Positions 13,098 through 24,780 of a stretch of 64,000 bases of DNA are shown here, piece after piece. Position 1 is the stretch's first letter. Each line of letters opens with the position of its first letter. The DNA comes from Saccharum officinarum (lineage: Eukaryota; Streptophyta; Magnoliopsida; Poales; Poaceae). A model generated the notes under the pieces. That model worked only from the letters and a program-made list of their open reading frames with translations. It was not told the origin of the DNA and did not search any database. The stretch lies in assembly GCA_020631735.1 (NCBI GenBank), contig CM036197.1, positions 50,019,880 to 50,083,879 of the forward strand, read 5' to 3'. Position numbers and translations under genes: made by a program.

Positions 13098-13443
13098 GTA
13101 TTCATCTCTTGATCATATTGATTGGTTGGCTCAATACTTCGCCCCTCGGTGATACCCTCCTAACTCTCTCTTGTATTAATTTCTTAGTTACCTTGCTAGC
13201 TTGTTAGTGTAACTCTTAGCTTGTGTAGCTAGCTAGCTTTAGTTGTTGTTAAGTTATGCGGTTTGACTTGTGTGGTTGAGTGCAATTACTAGAATTGTGT
13301 TTTGGATAGGTGGCTTGCAAACACCCCGTAGGCTAAGCAAAACTCGCATCTCGCTATTTGTTATATTGATAAACTTGTTTAGCTTGTCTTTGTAGAAAAT
13401 TTTAAAAGGCTATTCACCCCCCTCTAGCCATCAAGACCTTTCA
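13098..13443 (+). mobile_element. 3' tail of a SIRE/Maximus-like LTR split by the gypsy insertion
   Basis: It begins immediately after the gypsy LTR and ends 'ctattcacccccctctagcc' followed by CCTTTCA-type termini at 13443. It shares the TAGCTAGTTACCTT-rich segment seen in the solo LTR at 2561. The front part should lie to the left of the gypsy element, outside the window. The gypsy TSD on this side would be GTATT (13098-13102). Confidence 0.7.
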
Positions 13444-13496
13444 CTAATGCTGCGCCCCACATAACCGTTGAGATCCAATCCCTCACTACAGAAATG

Positions 13497-14689
13497 TCAG
13501 TTTTGGCGATTCGCCTCCACCCACTCCGACATAGGATACGTCGGTGGATGAGCTCCATGTGTACGCAGCCACAGGCAATTATCCATTGCAAAGCATAATA
13601 TGATAATCATCGCTTGCTTCTCCCTTCTGAAGATGGGCACCTTTTCCAGAATATGCCACCTTTCTTTCAAAATCCCAAATCTACGTTCAATGACATTGTG
13701 CAGCCCCGCATGAATGTGGTTAAATTTCTCCTCATGACCTAACATTCGCAAGTCTACTCCCATAAACTCATCTGCATGGTACCTTATGTCGCGGTATGGC
13801 GTCATGTATCCTTTCTCCAACGTGTATCCCGCGTCTCCCAGGTAGTATCAACCTACATCAATTGAAGCCATTAAACATTTTACTGACATCAATGTGCAGC
13901 CAATTTCCTACACACATGCATCATGAATTCATTTGCAAGTCATCACGAACCTAGTGGCGGATGAGGGAACCGTGCATCTCTCTAACATTCTTGTAGGACC
14001 ACCACGTCATGGCACGCCCCCATCTTCCCGGCACCGACAAAGGTGAAGCGGCCATCCATATCCATAATGGTGCAAATATTTATTGAGGTCTCCCCATTCC
14101 TATTAAAGAAGTCAGCTTTTTCTTCGTGGTTCACCTCAACTTCTACGTGAGTGCCATCTATAGCACTTATACATCCATCAAACCACGGTTTATGTTTCTT
14201 AAGTTCATGGCTCACTCGTCCATAGTGTCTATCTGCTGGAACTAGAATTATTTGTGCCCACTTATACATTACATTTGCTACTGTAGTTATCTTTCTACTA
14301 ACTGTATATAAGGACCTTTTAAATCTATATTTGTATTCTCTCGCTGCAGACTGGTGGGCACAAAACTAGACGTACATACCTAAAGCTTCAACAGAATCAC
14401 ACTTAGCTGTACTAGGAAGGCCATACGGAAGCAAAATGTCATGCAACTGCAAGACTACATCCTCGGACATGCGCAAGTTCTCATGGCTTGCAGTTGGGTT
14501 ATGCAGAATCTGTTGCATCCATTGCTTGCCTATAAGCTTCGGTATGGGGCAAGGAGGATTTACCGAAATGCTTTGATTCTCCAGCAAGTACTTCAATTTT
14601 TTCACCAATGCTGCTGCGGACACCCAGTCCACCACATCCCTTTCCTGATATGCACTCTCGCTAGTTGAAGAGTCCTCGAAACTGCTCAT
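13497..14689 (-). pseudogene. PIF/Harbinger transposase (DDE_Tnp_4 family), inactivated
   Basis: Read right to left, it starts MSSFEDSS at 14689 with the N-terminal helix-turn-helix region. The DDE core follows: CISAIDGTHVEVEVN carries the first aspartate, GRFTFVGAGKMGACHD the second, and the NVIERRFGILKERW segment holds the third acidic residue. It ends EANRQN plus stop at 13497, a normal family C-terminus. Three in-frame stops break it: TAG at 14366-14368 and TAG at about 13979-13981, both where tryptophan is likely, and TGA at about 13848-13850. A 98-bp intron (13950-13853, GT..AG) fits the conserved PPLG/YYLGDAGY junction. The protein would cut and join a PIF element using 3-bp TWA target sites. 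It is dead as it stands. The SIRE LTR begins about 50 bp beyond its stop. Confidence 0.85.
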
Positions 14690-15808
14690 CTATAACTTTT
14701 CAAACCGTACAAACAACCTGATCAGTCAGGTGTCATACTAAGCAGATACAATATCAGATGCAGAAAACTACCTCTAAAAAGTGTCATACTATATGCAGTG
14801 ATCAATATGTTATTCATACTCATACTCTCGACTCACATATACATGCTTAGATAATTGTATAGTAAACTGAAGCAACTGATGCACCTGTAAAATGCATAAA
14901 GAACTTTAGGTTACCAATGCTGAATTCTTTTCCAAATAAATGATGAGAAAACTGAATTTTAGGGAAAAAAAGAGGCTCCTTCAACCATTCTAGCAGCAGG
15001 CAGGAGGCAAGCATCAAGGTGTTTTGTCGAAACACATAAAAGGGAAAAAAGAAAAGCAAACCAAAGCATCCAGACAAAATAGAGAAACCAGGACAAGGCT
15101 TTTGGATTGATCCCTGTTCCAGGAACCTACCCAATTTAGGTGAAACTCAAAAGACTCCAATAGATAAGTGAGTTGCACATAAAAGAAGTGCTTGCATCCG
15201 CATATATACAAGCTCTAACATTCACCTTGCTAAAAAACAAAAAGTGGTCAAACAATGGACTGCATTTCATACTCATGCTCTGAACTCACATATACATGCC
15301 CTGTTTTATGAACCGGTAGATGAGCATTTAAGGACCTCTTGAAAAATTTAACTAAATGCTACAACCAAGTATGTAACTATGGAAACATCCACAATAGAGA
15401 AAACAAATAAAGCATACAAGTCACCAATATGCTAGATAACACAGAAATAATAAATCACATCAACAAGTTACAGGAGAAAAGTCCACAAAAACAGAATACA
15501 TGCATTTCAACCAATAAAATGATTAATTTAAAAACACAATATTTGAGGCTTTACTAGTAAAGAGTTCTCCTATGGGCAGCTTTAGAATAGTTTGCAGTGC
15601 AACCTTGTGTGCTCCACAGACCTCTATAGTATTGCTATTTCTCCACCGTCTTACAGTACTGCATTCCACAAAAGCAAGTATAAGTAAATGAGTTCCCCTG
15701 TGGGCATCAGTAAAAGTAAATGATCATAAGGTTTTTATTACAACAACAAACATGCCACAAAAACAAGTAGTTCTCGACATAGGTTCTTATTACATCAACC
15801 ATTACAAA
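14690..15808. other. Interior of the PIF/Harbinger element, no gene seen
   Basis: AT-rich spacer between the transposase start and the nested solo LTR. Open frames are short and have no recognised similarity. It probably holds the promoter or leader of the minus-strand transposase. Confidence 0.4.
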
Positions 15809-17286
15809 TGTTGACGGTAGATAACTATCATTTTTAATTATCAACAAGAGTTTGAAAAGGGCATAAAACAAACACCATCATAGACTTAGGGGTTTTAACT
15901 GACAATTTTCACAAGTTTTGGTGAATGTCTATTTTTACAGGGATTAATCAGAAAAAGACCAAAGGATGGGCCACATGTCAGTATACATTGAAGATTTGCA
16001 GGCTACGGCAATTAAAGAACAATCTAGAAGACACGAGAAGGCGAATCCCTGAAGGTGGCGCCCACCTAGCAGCAGGCCAGGGCGGCCACCCTGGAGGCTA
16101 GGGCGCCCGCCCTGGTGGGACCTCCTATCAGCCTCCCCTTCTACGTCGGTGCTAAACCGCCTTTGAGGATCGATCTTCTTCGTTGGTTTGAGTCGATTTG
16201 ATCCTATGGCCAAGGTTAATTTGCTAGGGCTATATAAATAGGCCAGGACCCTAGGGCAATTCATTGATTAGAGAAAGCCATCTACAGAAGCAGAGATCAG
16301 AGATCATCTTTCCACTAGAGAATTAGAATAGCTACTCCAATTCTTCAATTTCTACATAGGTTTAGACTAGCTAGGTTTAAGAAGAGTTGAGAAATTGTGC
16401 TCGGGATTTTGGATCATCGTCATCAAGTTTGGTATTATCTTGTCTCTCTCTATGACTTTATTCTAAATATTATTATGTTTCTATTTATTATGTTCCTAGT
16501 TTGCTCTAGTAGTATATTTGATATAATTATGATTGATAATGAGTTTATGTATATGTTTGCAAAGCGCTTAGCTCTTTGCTCGAGGGGGCTATGGTAGATT
16601 ACATGTAAGCATGGTGCTTAGATGTTGTTTACCTGCAAATGCACCCTATTGGCCGGGTCATGTGGTAGTTCGCGGATGTGACAATCTCGTTGAGTCTTAT
16701 ATAGTCCACTCCCCGTTGATAGGACAAGTAGAACGGTATTACGTGGGAAGTCTTGCTATGTTCCTGATTTTCCTTAGTAATGTTCCTTATACATAGATGA
16801 AGAGTCGTTGTGCTATAAATGATTGTGTATGTGCTAGAGTAGAAGAAAGACTGAGTAGACTAGAACCTACCTAGAAATTCAATCTCTTGACTAATCTCCT
16901 GTCAACCTACCTTTATAATGAGTAGTCTATCTCTGATCTCTGAGTGTGTTATCCTTTGAGCTTATAATTCATTATTTATTTATTGTGGCTTACCCCCTAC
17001 CAAAGTAAGTGACTATGTGATTGATTTATCATAAGTAGTCATATTTTACAAGTTCATCTCTAGCTTAATTCTTTAGCTCTTCCCTAAGCTAAAATATAAA
17101 TAACAATACCTGAAATATTTTCCGATGAAATGCTACAGTGGTATTTAATCTGTGTGCTTGTGGATTCCCTATCTAATTCAATATATTTTATTTCAAGAGT
17201 TCAGTTTAATACGTACCTACACACTCTTGGCATTGCTGCTAGGGATGACAACCTAGTAACTAAGGTGATGCTAAGGAGTGTCAACA
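15809..17286 (+). mobile_element. Solo LTR, family A (1478 bp)
   Basis: Ends are TGTTGAC and GTCAACA, flanked by the perfect duplication ACAAA (15804-15808 and 17287-17291). A second member lies inverted at 61645-63179 with the same start, internal blocks and end, which confirms the boundaries. There is a TATA box at 16231. No coding sequence is present. The family name is not known to me. It splits the PIF element between its two genes and is therefore younger than that element. Confidence 0.88.
16231..16240 (+). promoter_or_regulatory. Candidate LTR TATA box
   Basis: TATATAAATA lies inside the solo LTR. The inverted sister copy carries TATATAAG at the equivalent place (62769-62776 on the other strand). 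Conservation between the two copies supports a real promoter element. Confidence 0.6.
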
Positions 17287-17572
17287 ACAAACGAAATGAT
17301 CATAAGGTTTGTAGACCACTAAACACACTCGGCATGGAAAAGTAAAACGTCTAAAGCAGTTTCAGAAGGAACAATGACCAGCATCACTTGGAGTTGAGGG
17401 CAGCAAAGTCCTAGGACACCTTCACCCAGTTAGGCGGCCCTCCTTACTTTTAAGATCTAGAAACACATGACAACATTCTTGTTCAGGCAAAGATTCAGTA
17501 CTTGCATGTAGACAAGATCATTCTTGATGTAACCATCTGCCGCCAGAATCTCCTTTACTTGGGCTATCTCCT

Positions 17573-18300
17573 CTAGGTACACTGCGTCTTCACGGCCCTG
17601 GTGCATCCTAGCATTCCTGATACGTCGTTCAGGGCATCAATGGTTTCATCAATGGAATGAGTCCTGCTTGTCTTCTTGCGTGGACTGTCGACGGAAAAGT
17701 CCCTACTGAATCTTTTGGAGGACTGACCAACACTACGAGGATCTACGTGCTCGCTCGACAAGTTTTGAGGAGTCTAAGGGCTCTCACTTGGGGGGTATGG
17801 TCAGGTTCATGGCCACAGGCAGCAAACAACTCCCCTCTGTCACGTGGGGTGCGTCCTAGAAGCGTGATCAGTTGGTCACAGTATTGTGGACGTTTGAACC
17901 TCTCACGAGCCTTTTGGCTACTTTGCTGCACGTGATACAGTGCGGGCCATGTTAGTAGTGAGTAAGCGAGAACCTAGCTGGTTAGAAAAGAGGCTATGAA
18001 AAAGGCTTAAGTTAGTACCTTGGGACCTTGGCCATACCAAGCGTCATTAGCAGTCACCTCACTAGTTACTGGGTCATGGCCTAGGCCAGTATGGGTCTGA
18101 TTGTTGCGCCAATTGAAATACCCTCGTTTAAGGTCATGGTACTTGTTCTAAAGCGTCTTCTTGTAATACCCGCGGTTTGTGGCCTTGTTGAAGTCACGCA
18201 CGACATTGGACCACCCAATAGTGGATGGGGTGTTACGGGATCAGTGACATAGGTCTTTCTGCTTTTGGACTAGGTCAAGAAACAAGGCGCAGGTTGGGTC
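17573..18300 (-). pseudogene. Myb/SANT-like DNA-binding protein (PIF/Harbinger partner ORF), decayed
   Basis: On the minus strand, 18240-18010 reads as GWSNVVRDFNKATNRGYYKK, then a stop, NKYHDLKRGYFNWRNNQ and TGLGHDPVTSEVTANDAWYG. This is the pattern of the plant Myb/SANT-like DNA-binding domain (Myb_DNA-bind_3). Downstream, 17761-17573 has a basic SPRKKTSRTHSIDETIDAL stretch common in these proteins. The reading frame shifts at least once and has internal stops. In PIF/Harbinger elements such a protein helps transposase bind DNA and enter the nucleus. Same strand and proximity to the transposase suggest one original element. Confidence 0.7.
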
Positions 18301-18600
18301 ATCCTAGGACGCTCATTGTTTTGACATCTGATAAAATGTATGAAATTCTGTGAAATTATTAGCATGGTACAAATGGAAATGGGAAAATAGATGGTAGTAG
18401 CAGTGCAGAAAAAATGATTGTGAAAGGAAAAGGGGACTTGCCTTTCCGAAGTGCTTGCGGTGTTTTGAACCGAGGTTGTAGTGCCTGGCTTCAGGTGGAG
18501 AGCACGAAGACGTGGACGACGCTGCCAGTGTGGGCAATGTTTAGCGGCAGCACATGAACACCTTGCACGAAGATTGAGTACCACAACCCTGAGCCATCAG

Positions 18601-19420
18601 ACAGAAGAAATGAGAACAACCTGGCTTGGTATAGTCTCTTGACTACAAATATCTCTTGTATAATGATTTCACTAATAAAAAATCACGACCATATAAATAG
18701 AATTTGAAACTGAACAAAATGTAGTGACACGATTTGTATCAGTAAATATATACATGGTTAGCCTACAAATTTGAGGCCATTCACTGTTGAAAAAGAAACT
18801 TAGAAGGCTTCGAAGGTGCAGTGGCTAGGCTATCTTGAACATTTTCATATGCACATGCACGCAGGCCAGCTCTGAACGGTTTTCTTGAGAGCATTGGTCA
18901 AGAACACACATACATCCGAAGCCAGAAAGGGTGTCATTTGGTCATAATCAACCACATAACTATTGTTTAAGAAATGTTAATGATTGTATTTTTTATGACA
19001 GTGGTGCGGAGTTATTTATTTATTTCATTTTGACAATGCACATGACTGGTAAAGAGTAAAGACATTAATTGAAATCAAAATAACAGAGGTGAAACGACCA
19101 AAGGAGGGAAATCAAACAAACAACCAGCTTTATAGGTAGGAAATTCCTTAGAAATTCAAAGCAATACAATATACAAGCGAATCACATGAAGAAAATTTAA
19201 TTCGTAGGCTAAAAAAAATCTAACAGCCCGTTTACAACATACAAGTCATGCAGTTTTACTGACAAAGCACTAAAATCCCAATTAAGAAGTTATGTACCTA
19301 AATTTCACACATTCTTAGACATCCACTAAGCAAATCAAGGCACATAGTAAGTCACATTGCAAATCAAAGGCCTCATAAGGAACCACAGACAACAAGGTGT
19401 ACTTAGATTGCAACAGACCT
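18601..19420. other. AT-rich stretch, no gene seen
   Basis: No open frame of note. Probably the interior or an intron of the decayed PIF element. Confidence 0.4.
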
Positions 19421-19967
19421 AAACCCTAAACCCTAACAAGGAAAAGGGGGGGATTGGAACGGACCATGGTAGAAGGAAAGATCTGATTCCGTGATAGATT
19501 GGAACAAACATGGGAGGCAGATCCGGCCGACTCGAACGAGCTGCAGTCGACCTGGGCCTTACAGTGATGGAGGGGGGTTGGGGGTGGGGGAAGCCTACAA
19601 AACGAGTCACCGCAGGTCAGATCCGCCCGGGAGGGAGTGTGGCGGTGTGAGATCGGGGGGTACCTTTGGTGGCGGCAGCTGGCGTCGATGGAGGCGAGTT
19701 CGAGGAGGGAGGCGTCGGTCACTGTCGCCGAGGCTGTCGACGGCGACGTTCGCCGGTACGGCGTACAGAGGCGGGCGGTGCTCGCTTCGATGACAGTCGA
19801 CGGGGCGCGGCGACGCGAGGCTCACCACCGCCAAGGCTCGCGCGTGCACACCAGGCCGAGCTACGAGACCGCAGCGAACCCTAGCCGCGCTGCGCGATGG
19901 GGAAATGAGGGAGGGAGGGAGCGGCACATCCAGCCCAGCAAGCCATATTCTAGGCTACCGAACAGGC
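19421..19967 (-). promoter_or_regulatory. GC-rich leader block with telo-box-like repeat, possible PIF element 5' end
   Basis: A GC-rich island of about 500 bp ends at its left in two to three CCCTAAA units (about 19420-19438), the plant telo-box sequence. Overlapping open frames on both strands reflect composition. On the minus strand it would form the leader of the Myb-like and transposase genes, with a possible small intron. At 19951-19967 TAGGCTACCGAACAGGC resembles the reverse complement of a PIF-type GCCTGTTCGG terminus. Both assignments are inference. Confidence 0.35.
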
Positions 19968-20499
19968 TGAAAAATGATCGATCAATGATTTGCTCCAGCC
20001 ATGATTTTCACTAGTTTTCGTTCCCTTGCTCACATTGATTTTATATTTTTTGACATGAAAAGAGAAAATCTTGTGATTGCCAATGTTGCCGTGGTGTACT
20101 GGTGTATCCTGTAGATTGTCTCCTTCCAATTCAAATTCAACCGAATTGACCACCCGCATGACATAGCATCTCATTTCAGGTCCAGACAGAGTACATGCGT
20201 CGTCACGGGCGGGATGTGCAAGTGCAACTAACGCATCTACAAAAACGTCGGCAGGATGTGCCGTACAACAAGTGATTAGTTTTTTTACGGTGTTTAGGCT
20301 ACCAAGTACCATATGTAATTAATAATTAATGTACCCCAAGCACCTAGCTGTTGAAAAAAAGGATGCCTACCTGATAAAGGCGTTGAAACTGGAAAATGAA
20401 GAAGTTCGACCCATCGATCATACAGATCGAAGTCTGCAAGAGCCAAAGAGGACAAAAGTTTACCTTTATGTCTTTACGCAAGGGCAAGGACGCTTATAA

Positions 20500-20730
20500 G
20501 GGTGTGTTTAGTTTGCGATTTTTTTTTGGCTTTGACTACTGTAGCACTTGCGTTTGTGTTTTTTGAATTAGTGTCCAATTATAGATTAATTAGGCTAAAT
20601 AGATTCGTCTCGTGGTTTTTTATCAAACTGTGTAATTAGTTTTTTTTGTCTACATTTAATGTTCCACGCATGTGTCTAAACATTCAATATGAAGGGGAAT
20701 CTTGAAAAAATTTTAAAACTAAATATGGCC
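20500..20730. mobile_element. Tourist-like MITE, TSD TAA
   Basis: The left end GGGTGTGTTTAGTTTG pairs with the right end AAAACTAAATATGGCC. Both are flanked by TAA (20497-20499 and 20731-20733). At 231 bp, non-coding, with TWA duplication, it fits a PIF/Harbinger-mobilised MITE. Confidence 0.82.
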
Positions 20731-21002
20731 TAAGTTGCCGCCGTCTCAATTCACTGTCATTACCACGCGGCCTTTAGGTAAGCAAATTGATAGCAAAAGT
20801 CATATCAAGCATGTGGCACCACCCGGCCTTGGGTACACTGGACAACTGCAAGAGGATAAAAACCAGAAGTGTCCTTTAATCTAGGCAGTCTATATTTTTA
20901 TTTTAGCTCTCTTCTGAATAAAAAAACATTTTTACTGTACTAGCACATTATTAGTTACGACTAGTAACAAAGTGTAGATGTGGACATGTGGTCGGTGCGT
21001 AA

Positions 21003-21283
21003 GGCCAGTCTCAGTGGAGAATTTCATTACATTGTTTCTAAGACGACCACGTCACGTAGAATGGAATGAAATACGGATGAAACACCCATTCCCAATGATG
21101 AGTTTCATTCTAGTGTTTTATAGAAATTTAATTTCATGACTTAGTATTTGTGCCAAGAGAGTTTCATCCCTGTGGAACTCCTTCTCTCTCTTATTAAAAA
21201 CCTTGTCACATCATCAAAATCGCTTATGTGGCAGCTCATTAAATGCAAATGAAACTCTGATGAAACTGCCACTAAGACTGAGA
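21003..21283. mobile_element. MITE, GGCCAGTCTCA family, right end lost
   Basis: It starts GGCCAGTCTCAGTGGAGA after TAA and shares the GAATTTCATTAC and ATGAAAC blocks with the element at 22571. The right terminus is worn down to ..AAGACTGAGA. Confidence 0.65.
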
Positions 21284-21397
21284 TAAATAAAAATAAACAT
21301 AATAATTTCACTTTTCTAGTGCGTCTAGCGCACTCAAGAAATAGCTTAAGACTCTCTTCAAGAGTTTTCTACTAAAGTCAAAAGGCTAATTGGAACT

Positions 21398-21449
21398 AGT
21401 TACCATTTTTTTATTTTAGCAAAAGTTACCATTTTTTTATTTTAGCAAA
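21398..21449. repeat. Two tandem copies of a 26-bp unit
   Basis: A unit beginning AGTTACCATTTTTTTATTTT occurs twice in perfect tandem (21398-21423 and 21424-21449). It is a simple local duplication. Confidence 0.85.
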
Positions 21450-22570
21450 ATGCTAATTGAAATTGTTGCCACAAAACTAAACATGGGTCAATATCAGCTT
21501 TATTAAATCCATTCGTTTAATCAGATAACCACAATACGTATTATACTTGTACAAGAGATAATGCAACAAGTACAAGATAGCAACAACATAATTGTATGGA
21601 AAAGCACCGGGCAAGAAATGTAACGTGCAATAGAACAATAGAAAAAAAAGAAACAAAGAATACTTATAACATATAAAGTCTTATAGGGATACATTTTAAA
21701 CATGCAAATGTTTTAGTGTCTAATATAATAGTCATAGAAAATTTTGGTTAAATCAATTAACGCCATCTCAAAACCGAATAAATCATTGATCACCAAATAA
21801 TGCCAAAGTCTTTGCCAAATAGAACTCGGAAAATTTTGTTAACGACATTTTCAGTTAAATCGACTTGGTTTTGGTTGGGTAATCGGTTCTGGTGATATTT
21901 TGCACCCTATATTTTTCTTCAAAAATTCATCTATTTCCTCTGCTTCCATAAACTCAAAAGGTGACATTATTAAGCTCCAAAAACCACAACAAAGAACTCA
22001 CTTTAACTAGATTAACTCAAAATCTATTGTATGTTTTAAATTAAATTCCTCAAAGTTTATTTTTTGAGGAAACATTCCTCAAAGTTATTTGATTTTAAAT
22101 TATTTGAACTTTAGGGCACCAATAAATTTTAGGAAATCAAGGACACGTTTTTTTTTAAAAAAATTGAATACCAAAAAAATACAAGTCAATAGGATATGGA
22201 AGGCGAAATTTGACAAGTCTATTTTAGAGTATGGTGGAGTGAATAACCAAATGAAAATACCGATGATGGAATTTGAAGTGTCCACTAGAGATCCTCCTGC
22301 AGTTTAGAGCAATGCACATGAGCTATTCTCTATATGCTGTTTTGTTTTCCGCAGGCACATTGTTCCATCATCATCACACATGATGCACTTGTTGAATTCT
22401 CTTATACTGTGCGTAAAAAACCATCAAAATTCCTGCATGCGTTTGGACTTTTTGCACGACATATAATAAAACTGTGGTACAACAATACAACGATTAGGAA
22501 ATTAATCTGAAGAACCCGCCACGCAGCTGCTCTCGCCCTCTCGGGGTCAAAAGATTCCTTGAAGTGGTTA
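21450..22570. other. AT-rich intergenic stretch, no gene seen
   Basis: Only short frames, none with recognisable similarity. No clear element ends. Confidence 0.4.
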
Positions 22571-22850
22571 GGGCAGTCTTAAAAGAGAGTTTCATTACGT
22601 TGTTCCTAAGACTACGTCGTCATTTGAAATGAAATGAAACTTGGATGAAACACTCACTCTCAATGGAGAATTTCATTCTGTCATTTCATAAGCATTTAAT
22701 TCTAAGACTCAAAGAGAGTCAGTAATCGTGCTAAGAGAGTTTCATCATTTCTTCTCTCTCTTCTTAAATACACTGTCAGTCTACCACATTATTAAAAATA
22801 TCTATGTGACAACTCATTTAATGCAAATGAAACTTCTACTGAGATTGGCC
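22571..22850. mobile_element. MITE, GGCCAGTCTCA family
   Basis: The left end GGGCAGTCTTAAAAGAGAG is the inverse of the right end ACTGAGATTGGCC. TTA precedes the left end. The body is shared with 21003-21283. It is 280 bp and non-coding. Confidence 0.72.
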
Positions 22851-23189
22851 AAAGGGACATCGAAATCATTAGCCCCGTTATATTGCCGTCCACGCTAGCG
22901 TACGGCTACAACCTCGCAGAAGCCAAAATTTTTTGGCCAAATTGAAGCACGCAGTTGGCTGTCCCTAGTTAACACTTAACCCCAAGTTCATATAGTATTA
23001 TTATTTAGCCCTTCGATTAAACAACCCTAGCGTGTGTTGCCGCTTAAGCTGGCCATGATTGTAGTATTGTGTTCCGGCCTGCGAGTGAGTTGTGATCGTG
23101 ATGAGTACGGTGTGCACGCATAATCGATCGATCCAATCGCCTATTTAAAAGTAATCCAATCGTACTCCCTCTAAGAAAAGATCCAATTT

Positions 23190-23412
23190 GGGCCTGGTTT
23201 AGATTGTAAATTTTTGCAATCCGGACATTATAGCACGTTAACTTTGTTCAATCATAGACTAACTATGCTTAAAAGATTCGTCTTGTGATTTACAACCAAA
23301 CTGTGCAATTAGTTATTTTTTATCTATATTTAATGCTCCATATATGTGTCTAAAAATTGATGTGACGAAGAAAGAGTGAAAAACTGAAATTTTGAGGCAA
23401 TCTAAACAAGGC
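23190..23412. mobile_element. Tourist-like MITE
   Basis: The left end GGGCCTGGTTTAGATTG pairs with the right end CAATCTAAACAAGGCTT. The interior carries the AAAAGATTCGTCTTGTGATT and TAATTAG-type blocks common to the other MITEs here. No clear target duplication. Confidence 0.65.
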
Positions 23413-23491
23413 TTGATTGCCTACCTTTAGCAGCGCGTTTAAATATTCGGAGCAGCTTGGCTCGCTGGCTCTAGGACGCGTTTGGTTCTAA

Positions 23492-23721
23492 GGGGGTGTT
23501 TGGTTAGGGTGTTAAAGTTTAACAAACACTGTAACACTTTCGTCTTATTTGACAAAAAGTTTTTAATTTTGGACTAATTAGGCTTAATAGATTCGTCTCG
23601 TAAATTACTCCTAATCTGTGCCAACATGCATGCAATTAGTCTACATTTAATACTCCATGCATTTGAGAGAACATTGATGTGATGGGAGTTAAACTTTAAC
23701 CTCATGTAACCAAACAAGGCC
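23492..23721. mobile_element. Tourist-like MITE, TSD TAA
   Basis: GGGGGTGTTTGGTTA at the left and TAACCAAACAAGGCC at the right, flanked by TAA at 23489-23491 and 23722-23724. It is 230 bp and non-coding. It abuts the next MITE pair. Confidence 0.85.
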
Positions 23722-23724
23722 TAA

Positions 23725-24317
23725 GGCACCGTTTAGATGCCAAAAATTTTGCCAAAATTTTCAGATTCCCCGTCACATCGAATCTTTAAACACATGCATG
23801 AAGCATTAAATATAGATAAAAAATAAAACTAATTACACAGTTTAGACGAAATGGACGAGACAAATCTTTTAAGCCTAATTAGACCATGATTGGAAAATAT
23901 TTATCAAATAATAACGAAACTGCTACAGTAGCATTTTGTCAAAAAATTTTGGGGGCAAGCATCGGCTGTCTCACTGACATGTCCCATCCGCCTGTTTGCT
24001 GCGCTTGCGCGAGCCTGGCAGCGGAGGAACGAGGATTTTTGGCAAAATTTTTAGTTGGCAAAATTTTTGGCGAAACGCTACAGTTTAGTTGGTAAAATTT
24101 TTGGCGAAACGTACTGTAGCAGTTTCGTTGTTATTTGGTAAATATTGTCCAATCATGGTCTAATTAGGCTTAAAAGATTTGTCTCGTCCATTTCGTCTAA
24201 ACTGTGTAATTAGTTTTATTTTTTATCTATATTTAATGCTTCATGCATCTGTTCAAAGATTCGATGTGACGGAAAATTTGAAAATTTTGGTAAAATTTTT
24301 AGCATCTAAACGGTGTC
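23725..24317. mobile_element. Inverted MITE pair forming a large hairpin
   Basis: The left arm (about 23725-23960) and right arm (about 24082-24317) are near-complete inverted copies of the same MITE, from GGCACCGTTTAGATGC to GCATCTAAACGGTGTC, around 90% or more identical by eye. They are separated by a spacer of about 120 bp. The spacer's right part repeats AAAATTTTTGGCGAAACG twice. A transcript through it would fold into a long hairpin. Head-to-head insertion or a dimeric transposition product could explain it. Confidence 0.75.
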
Positions 24318-24679
24318 TTTGCGTATGAGTCGAGAGCCTAGCTCACGAGGGAATCTTGCACCGCATAGGACAGGTCTTAACCTTCAACCAGCCAACCAAA
24401 CGCTCGGCAGCCGCATCCGTAGAGCCTGACCACGGCGTATGCAGGTAACCAAAGCGCTCTTAGAAACCCAGACGCGATCTCCAGATTACTAGCTGCACGA
24501 TCTCATCAAAACCGTAGGAGATTCACATGAGTCTCATCAAATTGCGACCAAATCTGTAGTTACCCGTTGATTAAGTTACACGTAATCGGTGTCATAAATC
24601 AATGGAAAGACCAGTGCCCGGACATTCGGACGGTTGTACGTATTCACACATCCGCGCCTGCTCCGCCCTGGTCTCTTGG
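24318..24679. other. Unique-looking flank of the Tat insertion
   Basis: Mixed-composition sequence with no recognised coding exon. It may be the original upstream flank of the KAKU4-like gene before the Tat element inserted at CTTGG (24675-24679), but the matching right-hand flank is in the assembly gap. Confidence 0.35.
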
Positions 24680-24780
24680 TGTCGGTACCAACAGTACGGG
24701 GGTACCCGCAGCTATCGCCAAAACACTAACATAACCGAAACCGCAATGAAAGATAGCCCACCTCGGCCGAGTATCACGCG

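Noticed and set aside
14344..14380. A 36-bp intron in the PIF transposase between the first two blocks
   Set aside because: Too short for a plant intron. Reading straight through restores the conserved order with a single TAG, so a nonsense mutation is the simpler explanation.
19420..19438. Telomere-like CCCTAAA repeats
   Set aside because: Only two to three units. Consistent with a promoter telo-box, not an interstitial telomere.
19491..20014. Possible small genes in the GC-rich island at 19.5-20.0 kb
   Set aside because: Frames overlap on both strands and lack similarity. Better read as a leader or promoter block.
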